From Desulfobacula sp. (GTDB taxonomy: Bacteria; Desulfobacterota; Desulfobacteria; Desulfobacterales; Desulfobacteraceae): a stretch of DNA of 64,000 bases. This document shows, one piece after another, positions 32,755-41,688 of the stretch. Under the pieces are notes generated by a model that saw only the letters and a program-made list of their open reading frames with translations, was not told the DNA's origin and did no database searches. Where the stretch lies: NCBI GenBank assembly GCA_023701135.1, contig JAMPXP010000002.1, positions 186,001 to 250,000 on the forward strand. The letters are read 5' to 3'. Both the position numbers and the translations under genes were made by a program. The stretch's first letter is position 1, and every line of letters begins with the position of its first letter.

Positions 32755-34812
32755 ATGGTAAACATCGGTTTTGATAAAAAGCTTTATATCGGTTCCATAG
32801 GCATTATCTTTCTTACGATTTTGATCATAGCAATGGTCAATTTTTATCAGAGTAAAAATTCTTTTCTTGCCAAAGGGCAGACCAGTATTCAAAATGTGTC
32901 CGATGTCCTTTTAAAAACCATTCAACTCAAATACAACCTTCAAAAGGAAAAAATCGATGCCGACATGGGAGCCCTTGTCTCAGAAAGCACAGGGGGAGGA
33001 AATGTTATGCTGGTCGCGTCTAGAACCATGGACATGGATATTTACAATGTCAATTCAGGTGCAAAAGAAAAGATAACCCTTCCGAAAATCATTTTCGGAC
33101 TTGAATTTGCCACCGGCAATTTTGTGACCGTGGATAAAATCGCTCAATTCAGCACATCGGACATTGCCGTGTACCAGCTCCATGACAACAAGCTGATCAA
33201 GGTGTCCTCCAGCGTTAAAAATAAAGATGAATCCAGGCTCATCGGTGAATATTATCCAGCCGACTCCGGTGCCTACAAATCCGTAATAGAGGATAAGCCC
33301 CATCAATTTATCACCGAAAAGGGGGCCGCGATTTCCATGCAGGTTCTTCAGCCCTTTAGGGATAAGCTGGAAGGGACCATGATCGGCGCCTATTCCGTTG
33401 CAAGCAAAATTCTGACCCCCGACCTGATTGAACTTATCAACAAGGTGAATGTCGGAGGATACGGATACTCTTTTGTCTGCAATTCGGGGGGGGAGATCCT
33501 CATCCACCCGGACAAGACTTTTCAATCCATGAAAGTTCAGGATTTTAAAAACGGAAAAGATATTCTGAACGGAAAGTCCGGATTTGCGGTCTATGAACAT
33601 GAAGGCAAACCCTATTATGCCTATGCCACCTATTTTCAGCCCTGGGATATCTATTTCGTTGTGGCGGTATCCGAAGGTGAACTCATGACCGGGGTCAACA
33701 AACAGATTCTCACCGGCGTCGCCATCTCCGGCACCATTGCCCTGATCGTCGGGATTCTTATCATCGGGTTCATGAACCGGCAATTGATGAAAAGCATGAA
33801 CGGCATGGCCACCCTTGCCAAGGAAGTTGCCAATGGAAATTTCCAATACAGTTTTGCCTATGAAGCCAAGGATGCCATCAAAGATACGGTGGATTCCATG
33901 AATGAGATGGTAAAGGGACTTGCCCAGATGATCAAAGACCTGAATTCGGGTGTTCATACCTTGAGTTCCGCATCCGGAGAACTAAATCTGATTTCCGATA
34001 AAATGACGGAAGGCTCTGAACTAACCGTTTCAAAAGTCAATACCGTTGCCTCTGCTGCGGAAGAAATGAGTGTGAATATGGATTCCGTGGCCGCGGCCAT
34101 GGAACAGGCCAGCACCAATGTTGAAATTGTCGCCAACGGCACTGCGGAAATGAGCAAAAATATTGAAAAAGTGGCTCAGAACTCCAACCATACCCGTGAA
34201 ATCACCAACAAGGCCGTTGAAAAAGCCCAGCAGACATCTAAACGGGTCAGCGAACTCGGCCGGGCTGCCGAGGCCATCAATAAGGTGACGGACACCATCA
34301 ACGGCATCAGCTCCCAGACCAATCTTCTGGCCCTGAATGCCACCATTGAGGCGGCAAGGGCAGGTGAAGCCGGAAAGGGATTTGCCGTTGTAGCCAATGA
34401 AATCAAGGAACTTGCAGGCCAGACCGCCCGTGCAACAGAAGATATCGCCAGGAATATCCAGGAAATCCAGGATCAGATCGGCGGCGCCGTTACCGAAATC
34501 CAGGATATCTCCAAAATCATCAACCAGATCAATGGGTTTGTGAATGAAGCGGCCACAGCCATTGAGCTTCAATCCGACACCACCAACGCCATTGCGGAAA
34601 ATATCGGCCAGGTGTCCCAGGGCATCCAGGAAGTTAACGTCAATGTGAGCCAGAGTTCCCAGGTATCCGGCCAGGTGGCCCAGGAGATCAGCGATGTTCT
34701 CAAGGCTTCTCAGGAAATCAACAGCCTGTCCTCAACGGTGAAGGAAAAAGCAACCCTGCTGAACGATGTCATGCTTCAGTTGCAGGCCATGACCGAAAAA
34801 TTTAAAATTTAG
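32755..34812 (+). CDS. Methyl-accepting chemotaxis protein
   Basis: A 685-residue transmembrane receptor. The start at 32755 has GAGGAG upstream; a longer in-frame extension lacks one. The first membrane segment is at about residues 13-32. A large periplasmic double-Cache-like sensor follows, with the second half containing [19 protein letters not shown], then a second membrane segment ([19 protein letters not shown]). A HAMP region and the cytoplasmic signalling hairpin follow, with the hairpin tip [20 protein letters not shown]. It signals to CheA/CheW. No che genes are nearby. The 145 bases upstream of it hold no clear promoter that I can support. Confidence 0.95.
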   Translation: MVNIGFDKKLYIGSIGIIFLTILIIAMVNFYQSKNSFLAKGQTSIQNVSDVLLKTIQLKYNLQKEKIDADMGALVSESTGGGNVMLVASRTMDMDIYNVNSGAKEKITLPKIIFGLEFATGNFVTVDKIAQFSTSDIAVYQLHDNKLIKVSSSVKNKDESRLIGEYYPADSGAYKSVIEDKPHQFITEKGAAISMQVLQPFRDKLEGTMIGAYSVASKILTPDLIELINKVNVGGYGYSFVCNSGGEILIHPDKTFQSMKVQDFKNGKDILNGKSGFAVYEHEGKPYYAYATYFQPWDIYFVVAVSEGELMTGVNKQILTGVAISGTIALIVGILIIGFMNRQLMKSMNGMATLAKEVANGNFQYSFAYEAKDAIKDTVDSMNEMVKGLAQMIKDLNSGVHTLSSASGELNLISDKMTEGSELTVSKVNTVASAAEEMSVNMDSVAAAMEQASTNVEIVANGTAEMSKNIEKVAQNSNHTREITNKAVEKAQQTSKRVSELGRAAEAINKVTDTINGISSQTNLLALNATIEAARAGEAGKGFAVVANEIKELAGQTARATEDIARNIQEIQDQIGGAVTEIQDISKIINQINGFVNEAATAIELQSDTTNAIAENIGQVSQGIQEVNVNVSQSSQVSGQVAQEISDVLKASQEINSLSSTVKEKATLLNDVMLQLQAMTEKFKI

Positions 34813-34815
34813 GGA

Positions 34816-35664
34816 TTAAATCAGGTTTAACAGGTTTTCAACCTCCTGCATATTGACGGCAAACAGGGCAATGACCCGTGAAATATCATCGGCGTCCATG
34901 CCCAGCGCCTTCATGGCCTCCGCATTAAAGCGGTAGGCAAGGCCGTCGGACCCGACGCCGATGCCGATCATCATGCAGATGCAATCGGCCAGGTAAACCG
35001 TTGCGACTTCCTTGTCCGAGACCATTGAAATATCCGAGAGATGATGGTGCCGGATGAGTTTGACCATCCTCGGTGAAAATTTCCACATTTTTGCGATCAT
35101 GCCGCCCAACTCGGCATGGTCCACACCGATGATTTTTTTTTCAGCCTCCCTAAAGCTCAGGCCGCCATCGACCACCAGGGTCGATATCTTTTCAAAGGAA
35201 TCCAGAACAAATCTGTCCAGAACCGTTTTCCCAATATCCTTTAGAAGGGCTGCCGTATAAATCGTATTCTTATTGTTCAGGGACAGCCTTTTGGCGATCT
35301 GTTTTGCGATCAATGCCGAAGATACGGAATATTTCCACATGGCGCCTTCATGCAGGCCGTATCCTTCCTGTTTTCCGGACAACAGTTTTACCCCGGATTT
35401 CATTAAAACGATTTGAACCACCTGATCGATACCGAGAAGCGTTACGGCATCCTGAACGGATTCGGCAGGGTGTTTCAGCCCGAAATAGGCGGAATTGCAG
35501 GTTCGCAAAACACTGGCCGTGACGGCCGGGTCATATTGAATGATATTGGCCACTTCAGCCATGGAACTGTCCGGCCTGTCAACCACTTCAAGAATCTGAT
35601 GAACAACGGGCGGAATGGGTTTCAGATTTTTAATGTCCCTGACCAGTTCCTGGATGGCGCTCAT
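34816..35664 (-). CDS. HDOD-domain signalling protein
   Basis: A 282-residue protein consisting almost wholly of an HDOD domain, a catalytically degenerate HD-type fold used in signalling. Visible blocks are LKPIPPVVHQILEVV, DPAVTASVLRTCNSAYFG and LLKDIGKTVLDRF, with GVDHAELGGMIAKMW and IRHHH towards the C-terminus. It converges on the MCP gene with 3 bases between stops. It lies beside a GGDEF gene, so it may act in second-messenger or stress signalling, but this is inference from position. Confidence 0.9.
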   Translation of the reverse strand: MSAIQELVRDIKNLKPIPPVVHQILEVVDRPDSSMAEVANIIQYDPAVTASVLRTCNSAYFGLKHPAESVQDAVTLLGIDQVVQIVLMKSGVKLLSGKQEGYGLHEGAMWKYSVSSALIAKQIAKRLSLNNKNTIYTAALLKDIGKTVLDRFVLDSFEKISTLVVDGGLSFREAEKKIIGVDHAELGGMIAKMWKFSPRMVKLIRHHHLSDISMVSDKEVATVYLADCICMMIGIGVGSDGLAYRFNAEAMKALGMDADDISRVIALFAVNMQEVENLLNLI

Positions 35665-35764
35665 ATTTTCCCCTCAAGAAATTCAACTGCCCTGAATTTA
35701 ATTTGTATTACATCCCTTACCAGGGAAGAACACGGTTGGCAATGAAATTTAGGAGGAAAAAGGG

Positions 35765-36838
35765 CTAATTCCTATTTTCTTTTAACAGATCCCGGCCCTT
35801 ATCCGGAAGGATTTTAATGATGCCCGGCATCACGGTATTCCGGCCGTTCAGTTTTGCCTTATAAAGCATGGTGTCGGCATCTTGGATGATTTTTTCCATT
35901 CCGGTGTCCCGGCCCATTTCAGACACGCCGAAGCTGGCGGTGATTTTTATCTGATGGTCGCCGTGGGTGACTGTTTTTCGGGCAATCTGGCTCCTTAATC
36001 GGTCTGCAAGCTCTATGGCCCTGGTTTTATCAGTATCCGGAAGGATGGCAATAAATTCTTCACCGCCGTACCGGGCAAGGATATCGCCGGTTCTCATGTT
36101 CTGTTGAACAATGGCGGATACTTCTTTGAGAACCTTATCTCCTGCAGGATGGCCATAGGTATCATTGATGGTTTTAAAATGGTCCAGGTCAAACATGAAT
36201 AAGGACAATTTTGTTTTATGCCGCACAGCGCCTGAAATATTTCTTTTGAGCTGATTTTCAAATTCCCTTCGGTTATAGCATCCGGTCAAAGGGTCAATCA
36301 CCGCCGCATCCCTTAGATCTTCGATTCTGATTTGCCGGGAGAGTGCGACGGAAGCGCCTTGGAGAATGAGGTTGACGATTTCGTCATGGTAGAGGGAAAG
36401 CTGTTTTTTGGCCAGCATATATAGCCTGAAACTCATATTTTCTTCATGGATTTCATAATATAAAAGATCCTTCATATCAAAGGACAATTCAGGCTCATCT
36501 TCATAAAACCGATGATTCAGATAATTCAGGCTGTTGTTGTTTTCAAAACCGAAATCCTTGAGGATAATATCTTCCAGAGATTTTTTATACATCCTCGGGT
36601 CCAGCCAGATGTCCACCCCGCCTTGTTTTTTCATAACAAGGGCAAAGAGTCTGTAATTCAGAATATCTTTTAAACAAAGGGCGACTTCGTGAATAATATC
36701 TGTTGGGGATTGTTTTTTATTCAAAGCAAGGATGTGCTCTGCCAATTTTTTATGGTCCGCCTGTTTTTCCGCTGCCCTGAAGAGCATGGAAAATAATGCC
36801 GTTAGTTTTCCGGGTAGGCTGCCGATGGTCTGGTTCAT
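35765..36838 (-). CDS. Diguanylate cyclase (GGDEF)
   Basis: A 357-residue protein with a C-terminal GGDEF domain (about residues 180-335) that makes cyclic di-GMP from two GTP. The active-site motif is intact (RYGGEEFIAIL), and an inhibitory I-site RTGD lies five residues upstream, so it is predicted active and product-inhibited. The substrate-proximal block FDLDHFKTINDTYGHPAGD is complete. The N-terminal 170 residues look like a divergent GAF-type or helical sensor without recognised ligand residues. No membrane segments are present. It is a single gene between HDOD and histidine kinase genes. Confidence 0.93.
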   Translation of the reverse strand: MNQTIGSLPGKLTALFSMLFRAAEKQADHKKLAEHILALNKKQSPTDIIHEVALCLKDILNYRLFALVMKKQGGVDIWLDPRMYKKSLEDIILKDFGFENNNSLNYLNHRFYEDEPELSFDMKDLLYYEIHEENMSFRLYMLAKKQLSLYHDEIVNLILQGASVALSRQIRIEDLRDAAVIDPLTGCYNRREFENQLKRNISGAVRHKTKLSLFMFDLDHFKTINDTYGHPAGDKVLKEVSAIVQQNMRTGDILARYGGEEFIAILPDTDKTRAIELADRLRSQIARKTVTHGDHQIKITASFGVSEMGRDTGMEKIIQDADTMLYKAKLNGRNTVMPGIIKILPDKGRDLLKENRN

Positions 36839-36942
36839 GTTTTTTCCCTAATTTCAGGTTCATATCAGATCCTGGAAAGGGATAAGCAATACTTGTGCCT
36901 GTGCAGCAATAAGAATAATTATTGTTTAAATTCGGTATGTTG

Positions 36943-36989
36943 AAAATTTTTACCTGTTTTTTTACCTGCCTTTAACAGGGAAAAATTTT
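36943..36989. repeat. Inverted repeat between GGDEF and kinase genes
   Basis: AAAATTTTT plus CCTGTT pairs with AACAGG plus AAAAATTTT, giving a stem of about 15 bp with one interior mismatch pair and a 15-base loop. It lies just after the kinase stop on the minus strand and upstream of the GGDEF gene. It could be a terminator for the kinase gene. The stem is AT-rich and no long T tract follows, so this is tentative. Confidence 0.4.
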
Positions 36990-37030
36990 CTTTGCGTCAT
37001 GAATTTGACAGCCCATTTTTCAAATCCATA

Positions 37031-38941
37031 TCAGGCTTTGCCAAATTTCAGGCGAACCGCTGTTCCTCCGGAATGAAAACAATCCTCCGGTGTTTGACAG
37101 GCAGGACAGAGGGAGATGTCACCGGGGCAGAGATCCGTGTCTTCTGGAATGACCGGGCACCGGGTCGAATCGATCCTGAGGGCATAAGGATAGCGTTCGG
37201 AAAAGAGTTTGATCCTTAACAGATCAAAACCCCGGCCTCCGGCATTAAAATCATAGGGGTTTTTCGTGGCATAATGGATGGATTCCGGGGGCGTGAAATA
37301 GTTTTCAAGGATGAGCCGCCGCTTTTCCCGGGTCAGGCCGATGCCGTAATCCTGGATGATGAGTTCCGGCTGATGGTCCGTGGTCCTCAGCGTGATATCG
37401 ATTTTCCCGGCGTCCGGGGTATATTCAACGGCATTGCGGATCAGCCCCTTTATGACGATATCCAGAATTTCGGAAGGCATGTGGACGGGTGGGGTTTTTT
37501 CAATCCTGATGCCCAGAAACAAACGGCGATGGGAAAACTCGGGCCGAAGTTGACGGAGGCTTTCTTCCAGGTATTCATCCAGGTGAAGGGTTCGGGATTT
37601 GAGATCCTTTGGTGCAAACAGGGTTTCCAGTTTACGATGAATTTTCCCGGCCAGACCGGCATCTTCCGATTCAAGAGCGATGAGCGAATCCAATTCATCC
37701 CGGCAGGCATCCATGAGCCGGGTCAGGAGGTGGTGGGCCTTGAACTCTTTTTTCCGTAACAGGTCTTCCACCTCATACTGGATGTCCAGGATGCGTTGAA
37801 GATTTCTCCGGCCCCGGTTCAAAATGGTTTCAATGGGCTGGGAGTTGATGCCCAGGGCATTCATTTTTTTTGACAGCAGCGTCATGGAGGCTCCCACTAC
37901 GGATACGGGGGTTTTCAGCTCATGGGCAAGGTGGTTGATGACCTTGTCCTTGGCCCGGTTTAAGGTCTTCAGCTCCTTATAGGATTTTCTCAGGGCCTCA
38001 TTGATCCTTGTGTTCTCGATGGGCAGGGCAATGGTGCTGGCCACCATGCTCAACAGCTCCATATCCGTTGTGTCGAAGGTTCCGTGTAATTTATTGACCA
38101 CCGCTGCCACGCCAATGGTCCGGTCCTGTAGTTGAATGGGAACGGACAGCATATTTTTGGTGACCATATCGGTTTCTTCATCCACCCGCCGCAGGAAAAA
38201 AGAACATTGGGACACATCTGGAATCATCAAGGGTTTTCCTGTTTTATACACATGGCCGGTAACGCCCTGGTCAGCGGGAAATTTGATTTTCTTGAATAAT
38301 TTTTCCGATTCCTTGTCCCGGAACTGGGCTGAGAAAAAATAGAGCTGGTCTTTTCTCTGGTCGGCCAGGAGAATGAAGGCTCCTTCTACGGAAATAAGCT
38401 TTTGAATCTCACTGTTAATAAGGGCGATGAGATCCCCCAGTTTTTGATAGCTGTGGAGGGCCTTTGAAATCCGGAACATGATCTGGTTGGTCTTGGCCAT
38501 GCGTTTTTCAACGGTCATATCCCTTAGGATCAATACCTGTCCCACGGGTTTATCCTCTTCGTCATAGAGAATGGAGCCGTTGATGACAATATCCAGAATC
38601 CGGCCGTCCTTGGTATATCTCTGGGTTTCGAAATCATGAACCAGTCGGTTTTGATACAATAATCGCATTCCCTGATTTGCCTGGGCAATGAGATGGTCCG
38701 GAATAAACCGGATGTTTTTGCCTTTGACCTCCTTCAATGTCCAGCCGAAGACCCGTTCAAAGGCAGGGTTGATATATTCCACCGTATTGTTGAGGCTGAA
38801 TACGAATACCGGGTCCGGCAGAAATTTCAACATGGCATTCAGGCGTTTCTGGGCCAGACGGCTTTCCCGGTACAATTGGGCCGTTGATTTTTTGATATTC
38901 CGTGAGCCTTCCTTTTCCGGCCCCCTATCCAATGGTTTCAT
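37031..38941 (-). CDS. PAS-GAF sensor histidine kinase with Cys-rich ATPase insertion
   Basis: A 636-residue soluble kinase. A PAS domain (about 33-145), a GAF domain (about 155-315), a HisKA dimerisation helix with the phospho-acceptor His340 in HLAHELKTPVSV, and a HATPase domain (N box LIRNAVEYTPDAG, G box QDYGIGLT and GGRGFDLL) are in order. Unusually, Cys595, 605, 612, 615 and 621 (C-x9-C-x6-C-x2-C-x5-C) are inserted between the last helix and the final beta strand of the ATPase domain, a possible metal or redox site. No partner response regulator lies next to it. Confidence 0.93.
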   Translation of the reverse strand: MKPLDRGPEKEGSRNIKKSTAQLYRESRLAQKRLNAMLKFLPDPVFVFSLNNTVEYINPAFERVFGWTLKEVKGKNIRFIPDHLIAQANQGMRLLYQNRLVHDFETQRYTKDGRILDIVINGSILYDEEDKPVGQVLILRDMTVEKRMAKTNQIMFRISKALHSYQKLGDLIALINSEIQKLISVEGAFILLADQRKDQLYFFSAQFRDKESEKLFKKIKFPADQGVTGHVYKTGKPLMIPDVSQCSFFLRRVDEETDMVTKNMLSVPIQLQDRTIGVAAVVNKLHGTFDTTDMELLSMVASTIALPIENTRINEALRKSYKELKTLNRAKDKVINHLAHELKTPVSVVGASMTLLSKKMNALGINSQPIETILNRGRRNLQRILDIQYEVEDLLRKKEFKAHHLLTRLMDACRDELDSLIALESEDAGLAGKIHRKLETLFAPKDLKSRTLHLDEYLEESLRQLRPEFSHRRLFLGIRIEKTPPVHMPSEILDIVIKGLIRNAVEYTPDAGKIDITLRTTDHQPELIIQDYGIGLTREKRRLILENYFTPPESIHYATKNPYDFNAGGRGFDLLRIKLFSERYPYALRIDSTRCPVIPEDTDLCPGDISLCPACQTPEDCFHSGGTAVRLKFGKA

Positions 38942-38969
38942 CGAACCTCGCCATAAAATGGGTCATTTG

Positions 38970-41414
38970 TTATCCTAGGTCCGCCCTGTACAACCTCAGG
39001 CTATTGGTGACCACCGATATGCTGCTGGCGGCCATGGCCATGGCCGCCAGGATGGGATGAAGCTGTCTTAAAAAATCCGGGAACTGATCAAAGGGGGCCA
39101 GGATTCCGGCGGCCACAGGGATCAGGATGATATTATAGACAAAGGCCAGGAACAGGTTCTGCCGGATGGTGGCAATGGTCTTCCGGCTGATTTTAATGGC
39201 CTTGGGGATACCGGTCAGATTTCCGCTGGAAAGGATGATATCCCCGGTTTCAATGGCCACATCCGTGCCCGTGCCGATGGCAAATCCGATATCTGCCTGT
39301 GCCAGGGCCGGGGCGTCATTGATGCCGTCCCCCACCATGCCCACCAGGACCCCGTCCTTCTGGAGCTGTTTCACCCGGTCGGATTTTTCATCGGGCCGGA
39401 CTTCGGCTTCCACGTCATCCACCTGGGCTTCGGCGGCAATGATCTTGGCCGTTTCCAGGTTGTCGCCGGTGAGCATGACCACGCGCAGGGCCTCGTCATG
39501 AAGCTCCTTCACCGCCTGTTTGGATTCGGGTTTCAGCACATCAAAAACCGCCACCACCCCCAGGGCCGTGCTGTCCTTTACCAGGACCATGACGGTTCTT
39601 CCCTTTTTCTGCAATTCGAGGATCAGGGTTTTGGCCTCATCTTCCAGGCCGGACTTCTGCTCAAACCATCGGGGCTTGCCGAACCGATACGTCTCGCGCT
39701 TGATTTGGGCCTCCACCCCGAAACCGCTGTGGGCCTTGAAATTGAGGGGGTCCTCAAGGGCCAGGCCCTTTTCCAGGGCATAAGAGACAATGGCTTTGCC
39801 GATGGGATGCTCGGACCCTTTTTCCAGGGAAGCGGCCAGGGTCAGCAGCGCTTCCGGGGAAAGACCTGAGGCCCGGGTCGGGACAATATCCACCACCGCG
39901 GGTTTCCCCAGGGTCAGGGTTCCGGTCTTGTCCATGACGATGATTTTAAGTTTGGCCGCATTTTCAAGGGCCTCGCTTCTTTTGAACAAAATTCCGTTCT
40001 CGGCCCCTTTTCCCGTTCCCGCCATAATGGCCGTGGGGGTTGCCAGGCCAAGGGCACAGGGGCAGGCAATGACCAGGACCGCCACCATCCGTATCATGGA
40101 AGGAACAAATTCTCCGGTGACCCCCCACCAGATACAGAAGGTGACCAGGGCAATGCCGATGACCCCGGGCACGAATACGGCTGCCACCTTATCGGCCAGG
40201 GCCTGGATGGGAGCTTTGCTGCCCTGGGCCTCCTGGACCAGCCGGATGATCCGGGACAGCAGCGTATCTTTTCCCACGCCCGTGGCCCTGAATTTTAAAA
40301 GCCCTTCCCCGTTGACGGTGCCTCCGGTGACCCGGTCCTCCTTTGCCTTGTCCACGGGAATGGGTTCTCCGGTGAGCATGGATTCGTCAACAAAAGAATT
40401 TCCCTCGACAATGATCCCATCCACGGGAATTCGTTCCCCCGGCCGGATCAGGATGATATCGTCCACCTGGACCATGGCAATGGGGATTTCCTTTTCCTGC
40501 CCGTCCGCGATGATGGTGGCGGTTTTGGGCTGAAGGCCCATGAGTTTTTTGATGGCGCTACCGGTTTTGCCCTTGGTCCGGGCTTCCAGGAGTTTGCCGA
40601 ATTTGATCAGGGTGATGATGACGGCGGAGGTTTCAAAATACACATGGCCGTGGCCGCCGGGAACCAAAAGGAGGGCCAGGGAATAAAAATAGGCCACGGA
40701 GGACCCGAGAGCGATGAGGACATCCATATTGGCGCTTTTATTTTTCAGGGCCTTATAGGCGCCGAAATAATAGTCCATCCCGGTGTAAAACTGGACCGGA
40801 CTCGCCAGGAAAAGGAAAAACCAGTTGACCCAGGGGGCATGGCTCCAGGACCCGATGAAGCCGAAATCCCTTGACATGCTGATCAGGAACAGGGGCAGGG
40901 CAAAAGCCGCCCCCACGATGAATTTCCGGGTCTGGTCCCTTATTTCCAGATGCCTGGCAATCTCTTCGGCATCCTCTTCCTTGCCTTCTTCGGCAAGAAC
41001 CAGATCAAAACCGATCTTCCGGACTTCGGCAACAATGCCATCCAGGGAAACAATGGAGGGAATATACTCCACGGTCAACCGTTCCGAAGCAAAATTCACC
41101 GTTGCCAAGACCACCCCTTCCACCTTTTTATTCAGGGTCCTTTCAATGCTGGCCGCGCAATTGGCGCAACTCATGCCCGTCACCGGGAATTCTTTTCTGC
41201 CCACGGGCACATTAAACCCGAGGTCCCTGATTTTCAGGAGGATCTCCCTTGACCGGATCTTTTCCGGGTCATAGGACACCCTTGCCTGTTCGGCGGCAAA
41301 ATTCACCTGGACCTCGGTCACACCCTCCAGCTTAGTCACCGTTCTTTCAATGCTGGCCGCGCAATTGACACAGCTCATCCCGGTAATGGGAAGGGTCAGG
41401 GTTTCCTTGCTCAT
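38970..41414 (-). CDS. copA: Copper-translocating P-type ATPase
   Basis: An 814-residue P1B-type ATPase exporting Cu(I). Two N-terminal heavy-metal domains carry MSCVNC (Cys15, Cys18) and MSCANC (Cys83, Cys86). The membrane CPC motif is in [15 protein letters not shown], the phosphorylation site is DKTGTLTLG, and hinge motif [11 protein letters not shown] follows. The HP dipeptide is in [10 protein letters not shown]. Start is the ATG at 41414, with GGAGG five bases upstream; an in-frame GTG two codons earlier is unlikely. It is a single gene without an adjacent CopZ or CsoR, so regulation is probably from a distant locus. Confidence 0.95.
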   Translation of the reverse strand: MSKETLTLPITGMSCVNCAASIERTVTKLEGVTEVQVNFAAEQARVSYDPEKIRSREILLKIRDLGFNVPVGRKEFPVTGMSCANCAASIERTLNKKVEGVVLATVNFASERLTVEYIPSIVSLDGIVAEVRKIGFDLVLAEEGKEEDAEEIARHLEIRDQTRKFIVGAAFALPLFLISMSRDFGFIGSWSHAPWVNWFFLFLASPVQFYTGMDYYFGAYKALKNKSANMDVLIALGSSVAYFYSLALLLVPGGHGHVYFETSAVIITLIKFGKLLEARTKGKTGSAIKKLMGLQPKTATIIADGQEKEIPIAMVQVDDIILIRPGERIPVDGIIVEGNSFVDESMLTGEPIPVDKAKEDRVTGGTVNGEGLLKFRATGVGKDTLLSRIIRLVQEAQGSKAPIQALADKVAAVFVPGVIGIALVTFCIWWGVTGEFVPSMIRMVAVLVIACPCALGLATPTAIMAGTGKGAENGILFKRSEALENAAKLKIIVMDKTGTLTLGKPAVVDIVPTRASGLSPEALLTLAASLEKGSEHPIGKAIVSYALEKGLALEDPLNFKAHSGFGVEAQIKRETYRFGKPRWFEQKSGLEDEAKTLILELQKKGRTVMVLVKDSTALGVVAVFDVLKPESKQAVKELHDEALRVVMLTGDNLETAKIIAAEAQVDDVEAEVRPDEKSDRVKQLQKDGVLVGMVGDGINDAPALAQADIGFAIGTGTDVAIETGDIILSSGNLTGIPKAIKISRKTIATIRQNLFLAFVYNIILIPVAAGILAPFDQFPDFLRQLHPILAAMAMAASSISVVTNSLRLYRADLG

Positions 41415-41471
41415 ACACACCTCCGCACGAATATATAGAGACTGATTTCAGCCATTTTATACCACTTTCTC

Positions 41472-41499
41472 ACTATAACCATAAAAAACGGATTTGCAA
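41472..41499 (-). promoter_or_regulatory. Possible promoter of copA
   Basis: On the minus strand TTGCAA (41499-41494), 16 bases and TATAGT (41477-41472) precede the copA start by about 60 bases. A small CTGAAATCAG palindrome lies between promoter and gene. The match is moderate. Confidence 0.4.
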
Positions 41500-41502
41500 A
41501 AG

Positions 41503-41688
41503 ATGCAAATTTTCTTAGGGGGTATTGATCATGAAAGTCATCGTGTGCAAATTACCCAATACCTGGACGGAGACCGGGGCTGGGTCCTGAAGACCACCTC
41601 AAAGTCCAGACCGTTTTTAACCCTGGATATCGATCTTTCCGCCGCAAAAAAAGCAAAGAACGGCTATCCCCGGTATGTAAAGGATTAG
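41503..41688 (+). CDS. Possible small protein (61 aa)
   Basis: An open frame beginning MQIFLGGIDHES between the divergent copA start and the end of the receiver/ATP-grasp gene. The stop overlaps the converging gene by 4 bases. There is no convincing Shine-Dalgarno for the ATG at 41503, and AGGGGG downstream better fits a different, shorter frame at 41531 (19 codons). The lysine-rich tail AAKKAKNGYPRYVKD looks protein-like. I do not recognise it and it may not be expressed. Confidence 0.3.
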   Translation: MQIFLGGIDHESHRVQITQYLDGDRGWVLKTTSKSRPFLTLDIDLSAAKKAKNGYPRYVKD

